A stretch of 42,594 bases of DNA, taken from contig JAQBNS010000135.1 in assembly GCA_028288405.1 (NCBI GenBank), positions 1-42,594 on the forward strand, written 5' to 3'. Source of the DNA: Chitinophagaceae bacterium (lineage in GTDB: Bacteria > Bacteroidota > Bacteroidia > Cytophagales > Cytophagaceae). A model generated the notes under the pieces. That model was not told the origin of the DNA and made no database searches. It worked only from the letters and a program-made list of their open reading frames with translations. Shown here one piece after another: positions 27,266 through 35,411 of the stretch (position 1 is its first letter; the number at the start of each line of letters is the position of its first letter). The translations under genes and the position numbers were made by a program.

Positions 27266-28471
27266 ATGAAAAAATATTATCCTTACCTTTTTTTACTTAC
27301 ATCAGCTCTTTTTTCTTGCAGTTCAAAGGAGGTTGTTAAAGAAATAGTAGAAGTGCCTGCACTAAGAGCAAGTTATATTTATAATGCAGATTCCGTATTA
27401 AAGTACTTAGAGCTGAATAAAGACAACTACAAAGATTTGTCAGTATCCTATCTGTATAAATCGTCAGATGCTGTAGACAAAGACTTAGATAAAGCCATTT
27501 ATTTTTGCAAACGGGCCATCACTTTGCATCCTGAATTAGATCTGTATAAGGCATTGGGAGATTTATTGACGAAAGCGAAACGATATGATGAAGCTTATTC
27601 TTTATACAGTTTTCTTACTTATAAACACTATAGTCATTCATCAGGTCATAATTCCTATATATTTTCAGAACCATCAGAAGATGTAAAATATGAATCTATT
27701 ATTTTACACTTTTTACGATATGGTTATCTTAACGGCTATGAGATTTACGAATACAAAGAAGATGGACTTGATCCTAAAAAATTAGAAGGGAAACTATTAG
27801 CGGATGAGCGATTTAAAATAGATACTTCTACTGTCCAGTATAAAAACTTCAAATTGATGTTTATGACTGATGAAGAAATAGAAGAGTATAAGTCCAGCAG
27901 AAAAGTGTATGATGGTTTTTTAGCCAGTATCACTGACACCTCTTCTCTTTTTGATATCAATGCCAAACAAGTGCAAAATTTCAAATACAGCAATGGTGAT
28001 TCTGAAATGGAAGGAATAACGGTAGAAGAAAATAGTTTCTACATCAACTTTCTTCAGGAAAAGAAAGAGCATCCTGATCGATGGTATGATTATAATTATA
28101 ACCACATCTATCCATTGTATGGCAACATCACAGCCATTGTATATGCCATTGATACTTCTGAAGCCGGCTGCCCGAAAGAAATGAGGCATATCTACCATCG
28201 CTTAGCATTGTACAATGACAAAGGAGAAATACTAGATCATAAAATAATCGCTTTTCAATCCGGAGAAGATTTAGCAACAGCTACAGTCAATCAAAGCGAT
28301 GTTACGGTGAAATTCTTTAAAAGAAAATGGAGAAATCCATATAAGAAAAATGATTTTGACAATGACCTGCTCAGTGTGGAAGAAGTAGGGAGTGTCAGTT
28401 ATAAAATGAATGCAGACGGAAAAATTCTTCAAAGTGGCAATCAACCGGAAACAGTGCCTACACCTCTTTGA
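27266..28471 (+). CDS. Lipoprotein of unknown function, paralogue 2, with TPR-like segment
   Basis: The signal ends at C18 (LFSC), the same position as in the preceding gene, and the length is almost the same (401 residues). A TPR-like helix pair (DKAIYFCKRAITLHPELDLY) lies at about 75-95, again as in the neighbour, and the C-terminal block FFKRKWRNPYKKNDFDND parallels the neighbour's. The two look like a diverged tandem duplication. The family is unknown to me. The last 31 bases overlap the 3' end of the convergent DUF2306-like gene. Confidence 0.75.
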   Translation: MKKYYPYLFLLTSALFSCSSKEVVKEIVEVPALRASYIYNADSVLKYLELNKDNYKDLSVSYLYKSSDAVDKDLDKAIYFCKRAITLHPELDLYKALGDLLTKAKRYDEAYSLYSFLTYKHYSHSSGHNSYIFSEPSEDVKYESIILHFLRYGYLNGYEIYEYKEDGLDPKKLEGKLLADERFKIDTSTVQYKNFKLMFMTDEEIEEYKSSRKVYDGFLASITDTSSLFDINAKQVQNFKYSNGDSEMEGITVEENSFYINFLQEKKEHPDRWYDYNYNHIYPLYGNITAIVYAIDTSEAGCPKEMRHIYHRLALYNDKGEILDHKIIAFQSGEDLATATVNQSDVTVKFFKRKWRNPYKKNDFDNDLLSVEEVGSVSYKMNADGKILQSGNQPETVPTPL

Positions 28472-29085
28472 AAAATGTGAGAACGAATAATTACTTCTGC
28501 CACTAACAAGTTAGGTACCCAGCTTAACCAGGCGACAAGCGTGTACATTTCATTCGAATGCAAATGAAGAATAGACGGAAGAAAAATCACATACAAGCGC
28601 AGGCTAATAGCAGATAAGGTCAAGGCATAACTTCTGATCATAAAATTAATATGCTGTGTTACCTTTCTTTGCTTTATTTTTTGGTAAGCGACGAAAGCAA
28701 AGATCCACCACAAGAGCGATACACAGACAAACGAAATCTTTGCCCAGAGACCTCCATTGGCATAAAAAGACAGGATCAAACCACTGGGTGCGCTGAAAAA
28801 CAAAACGGTTACCAGGTATATCTTTCCTAATACACGATGTAAGCGTGGGTAATGAACCAATAAGTAATTGACAAATTGGAAGATTCCCGTAAACAGCACA
28901 ATCAGGCTGGTACTGATGTGTATGTAAAAAGCCCATCTCCAGCTTTTAATGTGCAATATGGATTGCTTAGTGAGTAAAAAAGAGACATCGTACTCAAACG
29001 TAAAATAAGGGATTGTCAACTTTAGCATTAACCAACTAAAAACTAGCAGTATACCTACAAAAGCTATAGAGCCTATTTTATTCAT
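28441..29085 (-). CDS. DUF2306-like membrane protein
   Basis: From the ATG at 29085 the product has 214 residues and about six membrane helices with HYPRLHRVLGKIYL, the histidine- and arginine-containing loop typical of the DUF2306 family, and QHINFMIRSYALTLSAISLR further on. The family is uncharacterised; conserved histidines suggest haem or metal binding, but this is not established. I prefer 29085 because it puts the first helix near the N-terminus; another ATG at 29160 would add 25 residues. The gene is divergent from the DEAD-box gene and its end overlaps the second lipoprotein gene by 31 bases. Confidence 0.75.
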   Translation of the reverse strand: MNKIGSIAFVGILLVFSWLMLKLTIPYFTFEYDVSFLLTKQSILHIKSWRWAFYIHISTSLIVLFTGIFQFVNYLLVHYPRLHRVLGKIYLVTVLFFSAPSGLILSFYANGGLWAKISFVCVSLLWWIFAFVAYQKIKQRKVTQHINFMIRSYALTLSAISLRLYVIFLPSILHLHSNEMYTLVAWLSWVPNLLVAEVIIRSHIFQRGVGTVSG

Positions 29086-29176
29086 CAGATTGCCATTAGT
29101 ATTGGTTAACCATCTAAAATTACATAACTTTAAGACAACTATATAATTATTTCCTTTCATCTCAAAAAATACCTCT

Positions 29177-30391
29177 TTGGACTTTAACCAATTTAACTTT
29201 GACTCTGGACTATTGGAAGGTTTATCTTCTATGGGTTTCAATAAGCCTACTCCCATACAAGAACAATCCATTCCTATTATTCTTTCCGGCAAAGACATCA
29301 TAGCCTGTGCACAAACAGGTACCGGCAAAACAGCAGCTTATGTATTGCCGATTTTGAATAAAATTCTTTCCACAAAAAAGCGTCACCTCAATACACTTAT
29401 TCTTTGCCCCACAAGAGAACTTGCTCTTCAAATCGATCAGCAGATCGAAGGTTTTGCTTATTTTATTTCCGTTAGTTCCATTGCCATTTATGGCGGAGGA
29501 GACGGAGTGGTATGGGAGCAACAAAAGAAAGCATTGAAAGAAGGAGCCGATATCATCATCGCCACGCCGGGTCGTTTGATTGCTCAACTGCAATCGGGAA
29601 CTGTAAAGTTTGATCATCTGGAACACTTGGTATTAGATGAAGCAGATCGTATGCTGGACATGGGTTTCTACAGTGATATCGTGAAGATCATCAGTTACCT
29701 TCCTGCTAACCGACAAACCATTTTATTCTCTGCCACCATGCCTCCTAACATGAGGAAACTGGCGGGACAAATTCTTCAAGATCCTGAACAAGTAAACATC
29801 GCCATATCCAAACCGGCAGAAGGTATTCTTCAGCAAGCTTATGTCGTATACGACAATCAAAAAGTAAACCTGATCAAGCACATCTTATCGGAAAAGAAAT
29901 TCAACAGTGTGATCATTTTTGCTTCTACAAAAGACAATGTAAAAGCATTGGACAGAGAATTGAGAGCAAAAGGATTTTCAGTAGAAGCGTTTCACTCTGA
30001 CCTGGAACAAGCAGAGAGAGAAGCGATCATGCGCAGGTTCAAAAGCAGAAGTTTACAAATCATCATTGGTACAGATATTTTATCGAGGGGAATTGATGTG
30101 GAAGGCATAGACCTTGTCATTAACTTCGATGCACCTCCGGATCCTGAGGATTACATACACCGCATTGGACGTACGGCACGTGCAGAAACAACCGGTACGG
30201 CCATCACTTTCATCAATGAAAAAGACCAACGTAAATTCTCTTCTGTAGAAGAATTAATTGGTAAAGAAATTCCCAAACTTCCTATTCCGGAAGGCTTAGG
30301 CGAAGGACCTGCTTATGAACCTTTGAAAAAAAGGACCTTCATTAAGTCTGGTGGTGGAGATCGAAACAAACGTCCTTTCAAAAAAAGATAG
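29177..30391 (+). CDS. DEAD-box RNA helicase (RhlE-like)
   Basis: All helicase motifs are present in order: Q motif (KPTPIQ), Walker A AQTGTGKT at 45-52, PTRELA at 78-83, TPGR at 130-133, DEAD at 154-157, SAT at 185-187, GTDILSRGIDV and HRIGRTAR. These enzymes unwind RNA with ATP and act in ribosome assembly and RNA decay. The basic tail (KKRTFIKSGGGDRNKRPFKKR region) would bind RNA. The start is TTG at 29177: a stop codon lies upstream in frame and the first ATG would cut into the Q motif region. The product has 404 residues. The Crp/Fnr gene starts 15 bases downstream. Confidence 0.93.
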   Translation: MDFNQFNFDSGLLEGLSSMGFNKPTPIQEQSIPIILSGKDIIACAQTGTGKTAAYVLPILNKILSTKKRHLNTLILCPTRELALQIDQQIEGFAYFISVSSIAIYGGGDGVVWEQQKKALKEGADIIIATPGRLIAQLQSGTVKFDHLEHLVLDEADRMLDMGFYSDIVKIISYLPANRQTILFSATMPPNMRKLAGQILQDPEQVNIAISKPAEGILQQAYVVYDNQKVNLIKHILSEKKFNSVIIFASTKDNVKALDRELRAKGFSVEAFHSDLEQAEREAIMRRFKSRSLQIIIGTDILSRGIDVEGIDLVINFDAPPDPEDYIHRIGRTARAETTGTAITFINEKDQRKFSSVEELIGKEIPKLPIPEGLGEGPAYEPLKKRTFIKSGGGDRNKRPFKKR

Positions 30392-30406
30392 TGGTTAAGC
30401 AATAAC

Positions 30407-30991
30407 ATGTTTGACGTTCTCTACCAACATATCAGCAAAAAGGTAAGCATCACTCCGAAAGAGTGGGAGTTCATCACGCAACAATGCATTCCTAAAAAAA
30501 TCAGGAAGAAACAATACCTGCTGCAGGCTGGAGATAAAGCAGAGTTCTCTATTTTTGTTACAAAAGGTTGTTTGAGATCCTATTCTGTAGATGTTGCAGG
30601 AGAAGAGCATATCGTACAATTTGCACTGGAAGGCTGGTGGATCGGAGATACCAGTGCTTTTTTAACCAACGAACCGGCATCTTTTAACATTGATGCCATT
30701 GAAGACACAGAAGTTTTACTTTTTGAAAGTCAATCATTGGATATGATATTTGATCATGTACCTATGTTTGAACGCTACATGCGTCTGTTATTACAAGGCA
30801 ATTATGTGGCGATGCATAAAAGACTGGTATCCGCTATTAGCACTACCGCAGAGGAAAAATACCTGCGTATGCAAAAACAATACCCTGACATCATGCAACG
30901 CGTACCGCAACACATGATCGCTTCTTACCTGGGCTTAAAACCCGAGACGTTAAGCAGGATAAGAAAGAAGCTTGCCAGCGATAAAGCTTAA
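30407..30991 (+). CDS. Crp/Fnr-family transcriptional regulator
   Basis: An N-terminal cyclic-nucleotide-binding fold (about 25-125, with RKKQYLLQAGDKAEF and FVTKGCLRSY) is followed by a helix-turn-helix at about 167-190 (QHMIASYLGLKPETLSRIRK). The recognition helix has E180, S183 and R184, the same ExxSR pattern as in FNR, which reads TTGAT half-sites. No four-cysteine cluster for an iron-sulphur centre is visible and no obvious cAMP site, so the signal is unknown. Length is 194 residues, usual for the short Bacteroidota group. It is probably co-transcribed with the helicase gene. Confidence 0.87.
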   Translation: MFDVLYQHISKKVSITPKEWEFITQQCIPKKIRKKQYLLQAGDKAEFSIFVTKGCLRSYSVDVAGEEHIVQFALEGWWIGDTSAFLTNEPASFNIDAIEDTEVLLFESQSLDMIFDHVPMFERYMRLLLQGNYVAMHKRLVSAISTTAEEKYLRMQKQYPDIMQRVPQHMIASYLGLKPETLSRIRKKLASDKA

Positions 30992-31035
30992 TAAAGAATT
31001 TATTTATCATTTTATACAGATTAACTGAATAGTAC

Positions 31036-33738
31036 ATGACTAGGTTTTTAATTGCAGTAACAGCAGTCTTCGCATCTATTGTTTTTTTATCCGCACTCTT
31101 CTTCACAGAACCGCTTTCCAAATCAGATGAAATAATTATCAATCCGGAATATGAACCGTTAAGTAAACTATATACAACCAGCGATTCATTGAATGTTTTT
31201 AAGCATTATAAAAATGTAAGTGCTCATTTGGAAAAACCTTATTTTCAAAATACCGGAAATGGCTTGTTATTCAGAAACGATGAAGCAATTGAAGGCTATT
31301 ATACACAGTTAAGCAAGAGTAATGATTCGTCAATAGCGGATATCGGTAACCTGGGTTTATCTTTTATATACCTGCGAAACAATCGAGTGAATTTTGCATA
31401 CGAGCATTTTGTCAAAGTCAAGAATCACAACTTGCCTTACTATGAACAAGAGAAAGGTTTGTTTCACTTAAAATACAGAGAACTTGATAGTGCAAGGATT
31501 CATCTGACTCATGCCGTGAAAACTATGCCCGACTCTAAAGACGCACAGCTTGGATTGATCGAAACCTATTATTACGATAAAGATTATGCTGCTTTAAAAT
31601 CACATCTTACACCTGCCACTCTTACGTTCTATCCTGAGTATATACTTTCGGACATTTATTTTTATGACTTTGATTTGATCTCTTATTATAGATTACGATT
31701 TAAAGAATACAATGGTACTTGGTTAGAATCTATTGCGGCGCTTTTAGTGGCCTTCTTATGGATTACATACTTCTTAAAGCTCAACGTGTTTCAATCCATT
31801 AAACCGTTGCCTTTAGTGGTTACTGTTTTGCTATCGGCATTCACTACCTTTTCTTGTCTGCTGATGTATGAGTTTTATCATGTTTACCTTGATTTCGGCT
31901 TGACCGGGTCTGTCGGCAATGATTTACTGTATACTGTTTTAGGTATTGGTCTTATAGAGGAATTCGCTAAGTGTATTCCTCTTGTGGCAGTTGTTCTTCT
32001 ATTCAGGAAAAATATATCTGAGCCTTATCATTACCTGCTCATAGCAGCAGCTTCTGCTTTAACTTTTTCTACGCTGGAGAACATCCTTTATTTTAAAGAA
32101 TATCCGGGCCAGGTGATCTACATCCGTTCTATGATTTCCGTAGTTGTACATTTGTTCGGTACTTGTGTGATCAGCTATGGTTTATTTGTAGTCAATGCAT
32201 CTAAAAAAGAAATAAACATTGGTTTTGGCGCCTTGTGTTTCTTAGCTGCCATTTTACTTCACGGTTTATTTGATCTCGTGCTCATTAATGTGGAGCTGAG
32301 TCTGTTTCATTTGTTTTCTTACGCCTTGATGTTCTTTGCCGTTTATGCATTAAATCGCATGATCAATTATGCATTGAATACATCTCCTGATTTTAATCCG
32401 GAAAAACAACCTGAAGTCGATTGGTTGCGAAAATTCATGATTGTTGGATTTACAAGCATATTGTTATTCGAGTTTATCATAGGCTCAGTCTGGAATGGAT
32501 TCTATGTCTCTAAAGACGTTTTGATAGATTCTATGCTTGCGTTCATTTTACTTCTTATTTTTCTGGTATCCAGCTTATCTAAATTTCATTTCATATACGG
32601 TTATAGAACCGGTATTTTTCAGGTAGTCAATGAGTTTAAATACCAAGCCTTATTGCATACATTGATTAAGGTAAAGCCCGTCCAAAAGAAACAAGTGCTG
32701 GAAGGTTTTGATCTCCATACAACGATCCTGCATGCCGTTGATAAATCAGCGAATTACATTCATGGTATTCTGATGAACGGAGAGCACTACCAGGGGCAGG
32801 AACAAGTATTTATAAAACCTTATTCCAGCAGCCGGATAAAGAATGAGGAAACCTATTACTGCAACGTTTACGGCCTGAAAGATCCGTCCATAGTAAATGC
32901 TATGGACGTCAACTCAAAAGATTTGGTTCTATTGACAAAAGCACGGATTATTTTGGAAGCAGATTCCTCTAAGAAAGCATCTTGGGGGGATAAGCTGGGT
33001 CTATGGCCAATTGTCATTACCCTGGTGATCGGAAGTCTCTTGTTTATGTTTTACATGAATTACAAGTCAGCCCGATTGTCTTATAAATGGTCTTTCGATT
33101 TTATTGAAACGAAAACGCTTTACAAAGGCTATGAAAATTTAGAGTATGCTTTGGATAAAGATGGCAGTTTTAGTGAAGCACATTTGCTCATGGCTAAAAT
33201 CAATATCTATCTTAAACAATATGAGATTGCTTACAAACAATTAGAAAATGTGAGTCCGCATACTCAGTATGAAAAGCAAAGTGTGTCTTACTTAAAGGGC
33301 TATTGTCTTTATAAATTGAAACGGGAAGGGGAGTCCATGGTTGAACTATTGGAATTGCTGCAGGCATATCCTTCGTCCAAAGGGCTCGACAGTGCTTACC
33401 GAATGATCGGAGAGATGCAGGTTCATAAAAGTGAATATGCCGATGCCTTGAATTCATTTAGCCGTATTGAACATAAGGACAATCATATCCTTTATTTGCA
33501 AGCCTTGAGTTTGATCGAAGTGAAAAAATATAAAGAGTCCAATCAAATACTCACTCAACTGATAGAATCTGAGAAAAATCCTTCCAGTGATATCCTCTAC
33601 AATAAAGGCTTATGTCTATTGTATTTACAGGATACTTCTGCAGCCTGTCAGTGGCTCAATTTGGCTGCTGAGCACGAACACACTAAAGCATCCGCGTTAA
33701 AAGGCGATTGGTGCTACCACTATAACACCACAGAATAG
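31036..33738 (+). CDS. PrsW-type membrane protease embedded in TPR regions
   Basis: The 900-residue protein starts with a membrane helix (about 5-22) and a periplasmic or extracytoplasmic helical-repeat region (about 75-210). A membrane core of about seven helices follows (230-450) with the PrsW family catalytic signatures: E308-E309-x-x-K312, F344-x3-E348, H372 and H409-x3-D413. A few more membrane helices and a further soluble part come next, with a second TPR-like region at about 690-890. PrsW in Bacillus cleaves an anti-sigma factor; the substrate here is unknown. Flanking TPR regions are unusual for the family. A strong terminator follows. Confidence 0.82.
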   Translation: MTRFLIAVTAVFASIVFLSALFFTEPLSKSDEIIINPEYEPLSKLYTTSDSLNVFKHYKNVSAHLEKPYFQNTGNGLLFRNDEAIEGYYTQLSKSNDSSIADIGNLGLSFIYLRNNRVNFAYEHFVKVKNHNLPYYEQEKGLFHLKYRELDSARIHLTHAVKTMPDSKDAQLGLIETYYYDKDYAALKSHLTPATLTFYPEYILSDIYFYDFDLISYYRLRFKEYNGTWLESIAALLVAFLWITYFLKLNVFQSIKPLPLVVTVLLSAFTTFSCLLMYEFYHVYLDFGLTGSVGNDLLYTVLGIGLIEEFAKCIPLVAVVLLFRKNISEPYHYLLIAAASALTFSTLENILYFKEYPGQVIYIRSMISVVVHLFGTCVISYGLFVVNASKKEINIGFGALCFLAAILLHGLFDLVLINVELSLFHLFSYALMFFAVYALNRMINYALNTSPDFNPEKQPEVDWLRKFMIVGFTSILLFEFIIGSVWNGFYVSKDVLIDSMLAFILLLIFLVSSLSKFHFIYGYRTGIFQVVNEFKYQALLHTLIKVKPVQKKQVLEGFDLHTTILHAVDKSANYIHGILMNGEHYQGQEQVFIKPYSSSRIKNEETYYCNVYGLKDPSIVNAMDVNSKDLVLLTKARIILEADSSKKASWGDKLGLWPIVITLVIGSLLFMFYMNYKSARLSYKWSFDFIETKTLYKGYENLEYALDKDGSFSEAHLLMAKINIYLKQYEIAYKQLENVSPHTQYEKQSVSYLKGYCLYKLKREGESMVELLELLQAYPSSKGLDSAYRMIGEMQVHKSEYADALNSFSRIEHKDNHILYLQALSLIEVKKYKESNQILTQLIESEKNPSSDILYNKGLCLLYLQDTSAACQWLNLAAEHEHTKASALKGDWCYHYNTTE

Positions 33739-33763
33739 TTATTTACACTAGTTTTTAAACTTC

Positions 33764-33796
33764 AAAAAGCATTGATCTAGATCAATGCTTTTTTTT
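33764..33796 (+). terminator. Rho-independent terminator of the PrsW/TPR gene
   Basis: A 13-bp perfect stem (33764-33776 with 33781-33793), loop CTAG, followed by a run of T to 33796. The stem centre is TTGATCTAGATCAA (33772-33785), which is also a perfect FNR-type palindrome, so this site may serve two purposes. Confidence 0.85.
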
Positions 33797-33838
33797 GATG
33801 CATGTCAATGCATACCGCTACACATTCCTGTACTTTTG
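33772..33838 (+). promoter_or_regulatory. FNR-type box plus promoter of the Rossmann-fold gene
   Basis: TTGATCTAGATCAA at 33772-33785 fits TTGAT-N4-ATCAA exactly. After 19 bases TCAATGCATA follows at 33805-33814. TACTTTTG at 33831-33838 fits the -7 consensus TAnnTTTG, 26 bases before the start codon of the gene at 33865. With the start of transcription near 33845 the box would be centred about 66 bases upstream, a usual distance for an activating Crp/Fnr site. The same box and second motif recur at 34343. Confidence 0.5.
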
Positions 33839-33864
33839 ATTCATCATCCTAATCTATCAGGGAT

Positions 33865-34335
33865 ATGAAAAAGACAATTGCAGTTATCGGTTCTTCTAAT
33901 CATTCTGATACAACCATCGTATCTCGCCTGGCAGCATTAGGATATCCTTTGCTGTTGGCGGATCAAAAGTGGGAGAGCGTGAAACAATGCATTCTAAAGC
34001 AACATGCCAATGCTTCGGTAGAGATGCTCGATTGTTCGCACGAATGCGCCTGGCAAGCGGATGTGATATTGCTTTACCACAGCGAAGAATACCTGAAGCT
34101 ATTGGAAAAAATCAAAAATGTTGTAACAGGCAAAATCATTGTCAACATAGTCAGTGATTTAAAAAATAAAGACGTTCAGGATCTGTTGCCTTTCTCTAAG
34201 GTGGTGCACACCATGGCAGATTTCACACCGGAGGTGGTATCTTATACAGTAAGAGGGGAAAACAATCAGGCGGTGGAACAAGTATTATTGCTTTTTGATG
34301 AAATAGGTTTTAAATCGAATCAACGAAATAACTAA
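33865..34335 (+). CDS. Short Rossmann-fold NAD(P)-binding protein, F420-reductase-like
   Basis: The 156-residue protein begins with a beta strand and a degenerate dinucleotide loop (IAVIGSSNHS), followed by an acidic or basic strand end (LLLADQK) and further alternating strands (VILLYHS, IIVNIVSD). This resembles the N-terminal domain of NADPH-dependent F420 reductase and related oxidoreductases, but nothing follows it. The loop has serine and asparagine where glycines are usual, so nucleotide binding is doubtful. It stands between two FNR-type boxes and before a dioxygenase gene. The start is an ATG directly at the first strand. Function unknown. Confidence 0.68.
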   Translation: MKKTIAVIGSSNHSDTTIVSRLAALGYPLLLADQKWESVKQCILKQHANASVEMLDCSHECAWQADVILLYHSEEYLKLLEKIKNVVTGKIIVNIVSDLKNKDVQDLLPFSKVVHTMADFTPEVVSYTVRGENNQAVEQVLLLFDEIGFKSNQRNN

Positions 34336-34342
34336 CATAGCC

Positions 34343-34410
34343 TTGATCCTGATCAATTGATTTTCTTAACATGCATCAATGCGTAGGAAGCAACAATGAC
34401 TTAACATTGT
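34343..34410 (+). promoter_or_regulatory. Second FNR-type box and associated motifs upstream of the dioxygenase gene
   Basis: TTGATCCTGATCAA at 34343-34356 fits TTGAT-N4-ATCAA exactly; 19 bases later TCAATGCGTA follows at 34376-34385. Further on ACAATG (34393-34398) and CATTGT (34405-34410) form a second inverted repeat. No convincing TAnnTTTG element lies between this and the ATG at 34480, so the promoter is not located. The box starts 7 bases after the stop codon of the Rossmann-fold gene. Confidence 0.5.
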
Positions 34411-34479
34411 AACAGTAACCGAGGCAAAAAATAAATACCTTGTCACGGAACTACAATAGATTATTAAATGTCAGCATAC

Positions 34480-35355
34480 ATGGATCGCAAAGATTTTATA
34501 AAGACATTAGCTTTAATACCTGTGGGAGGGCTCGCTATGCAACTGAACTCATTAAAAAGTATTACCGATACATTTGAAAGAACATCGAGAATGCCAGTGC
34601 TTTTTCTAGGGCATGGCAGTCCGATGAATGCGATCGAGGAAAACGATTATACCCGCAAGTTTAAAGAGATAGGAAAGTCTTTACCGAAACCTAAAGCAGT
34701 ATTGATGGTATCTGCTCATTGGGAAACGAACGGAACATTTGTTACGGCAATGGAAAAGCCACAAACGATACATGATTTCGGAGGCTTTCCAAAAGCATTG
34801 AATGAATTTCAATATCCTGCACCGGGAAGTCCGCAACTGGCTCTTGAAACCAAACAGTTGATTCATGGCACGGAAGTTGGCCTTGATAAAGAGTGGGGAT
34901 TGGATCACGGAGCATGGAGTGTATTGTGTCACTTGTTTCCAAATGCAGATGTTCCGGTATTTCAGCTCAGTTTAAATTATAAAAAGGATACACAATGGCA
35001 TTATGAGTTAGCCAAAGAGTTATCTGCCTTAAGAGATAAAGGAGTATTGATTGTAGGAAGCGGTAACATCGTGCATAATTTACGATTGATCAACTGGCAA
35101 AATCCTACTCAAAGTCATGACTGGGCCATCGAAGCAAACGAGACGTTTAAAAACTTAATTGCTACCAATGATCATCAACGACTGGTTAATTATCAATCGC
35201 TGGGTAAAGCGGTACAGTTGGCTGTACCTTCTCCCGATCACTACCTGCCATTGATTTATACGATGGCACTTAAAGGAGAAAAAGAATCTGTAGAATTCTT
35301 TAACGACAAAACAGACATGGGATCTATTGCGATGACGTCTGTGTTGATTCACTAA
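34480..35355 (+). CDS. DODA-type extradiol dioxygenase (YgiD-like) with N-terminal extension
   Basis: The core resembles LigB-type (class III) extradiol dioxygenases such as YgiD, reported as a 4,5-DOPA dioxygenase: FLGHGSPM with H45, VSAHWE with H80, DHGAWSVL with H143, GSGNIVHNL with H199 and SPDHYLPL with H253. The metal-site histidines are all there. About 23 residues precede the usual YgiD start (DRKDFIKTLALIPVGGLAM), which looks like a lipoprotein-free export or anchor segment, common in Bacteroidota members. The start at 34480 is chosen for this segment; an ATG at 34468 adds four residues. The natural substrate is unknown. Confidence 0.87.
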   Translation: MDRKDFIKTLALIPVGGLAMQLNSLKSITDTFERTSRMPVLFLGHGSPMNAIEENDYTRKFKEIGKSLPKPKAVLMVSAHWETNGTFVTAMEKPQTIHDFGGFPKALNEFQYPAPGSPQLALETKQLIHGTEVGLDKEWGLDHGAWSVLCHLFPNADVPVFQLSLNYKKDTQWHYELAKELSALRDKGVLIVGSGNIVHNLRLINWQNPTQSHDWAIEANETFKNLIATNDHQRLVNYQSLGKAVQLAVPSPDHYLPLIYTMALKGEKESVEFFNDKTDMGSIAMTSVLIH

Positions 35356-35383
35356 TTGTATTACCTTAATAATCCATATATTC

Positions 35384-35411
35384 AATTTTAACAACTTAAA
35401 TTTTAACAACT
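35384..35411 (+). repeat. Direct repeat immediately before the YceI start codon
   Basis: AATTTTAACAACT occurs at 35384-35396 and again at 35399-35411, ending exactly at the ATG of the YceI gene. The A+T-rich leader without Shine-Dalgarno sequence is usual for Bacteroidota translation starts. The repeat may be a regulator site or may reflect only leader duplication. Confidence 0.5.

Noticed and set aside
29086-29328. Upstream extension of the DUF2306-like gene into the helicase gene
   Set aside because: The extra residues are antisense to the helicase Q-motif region and unlike the family; the first helix fits a start at 29085.
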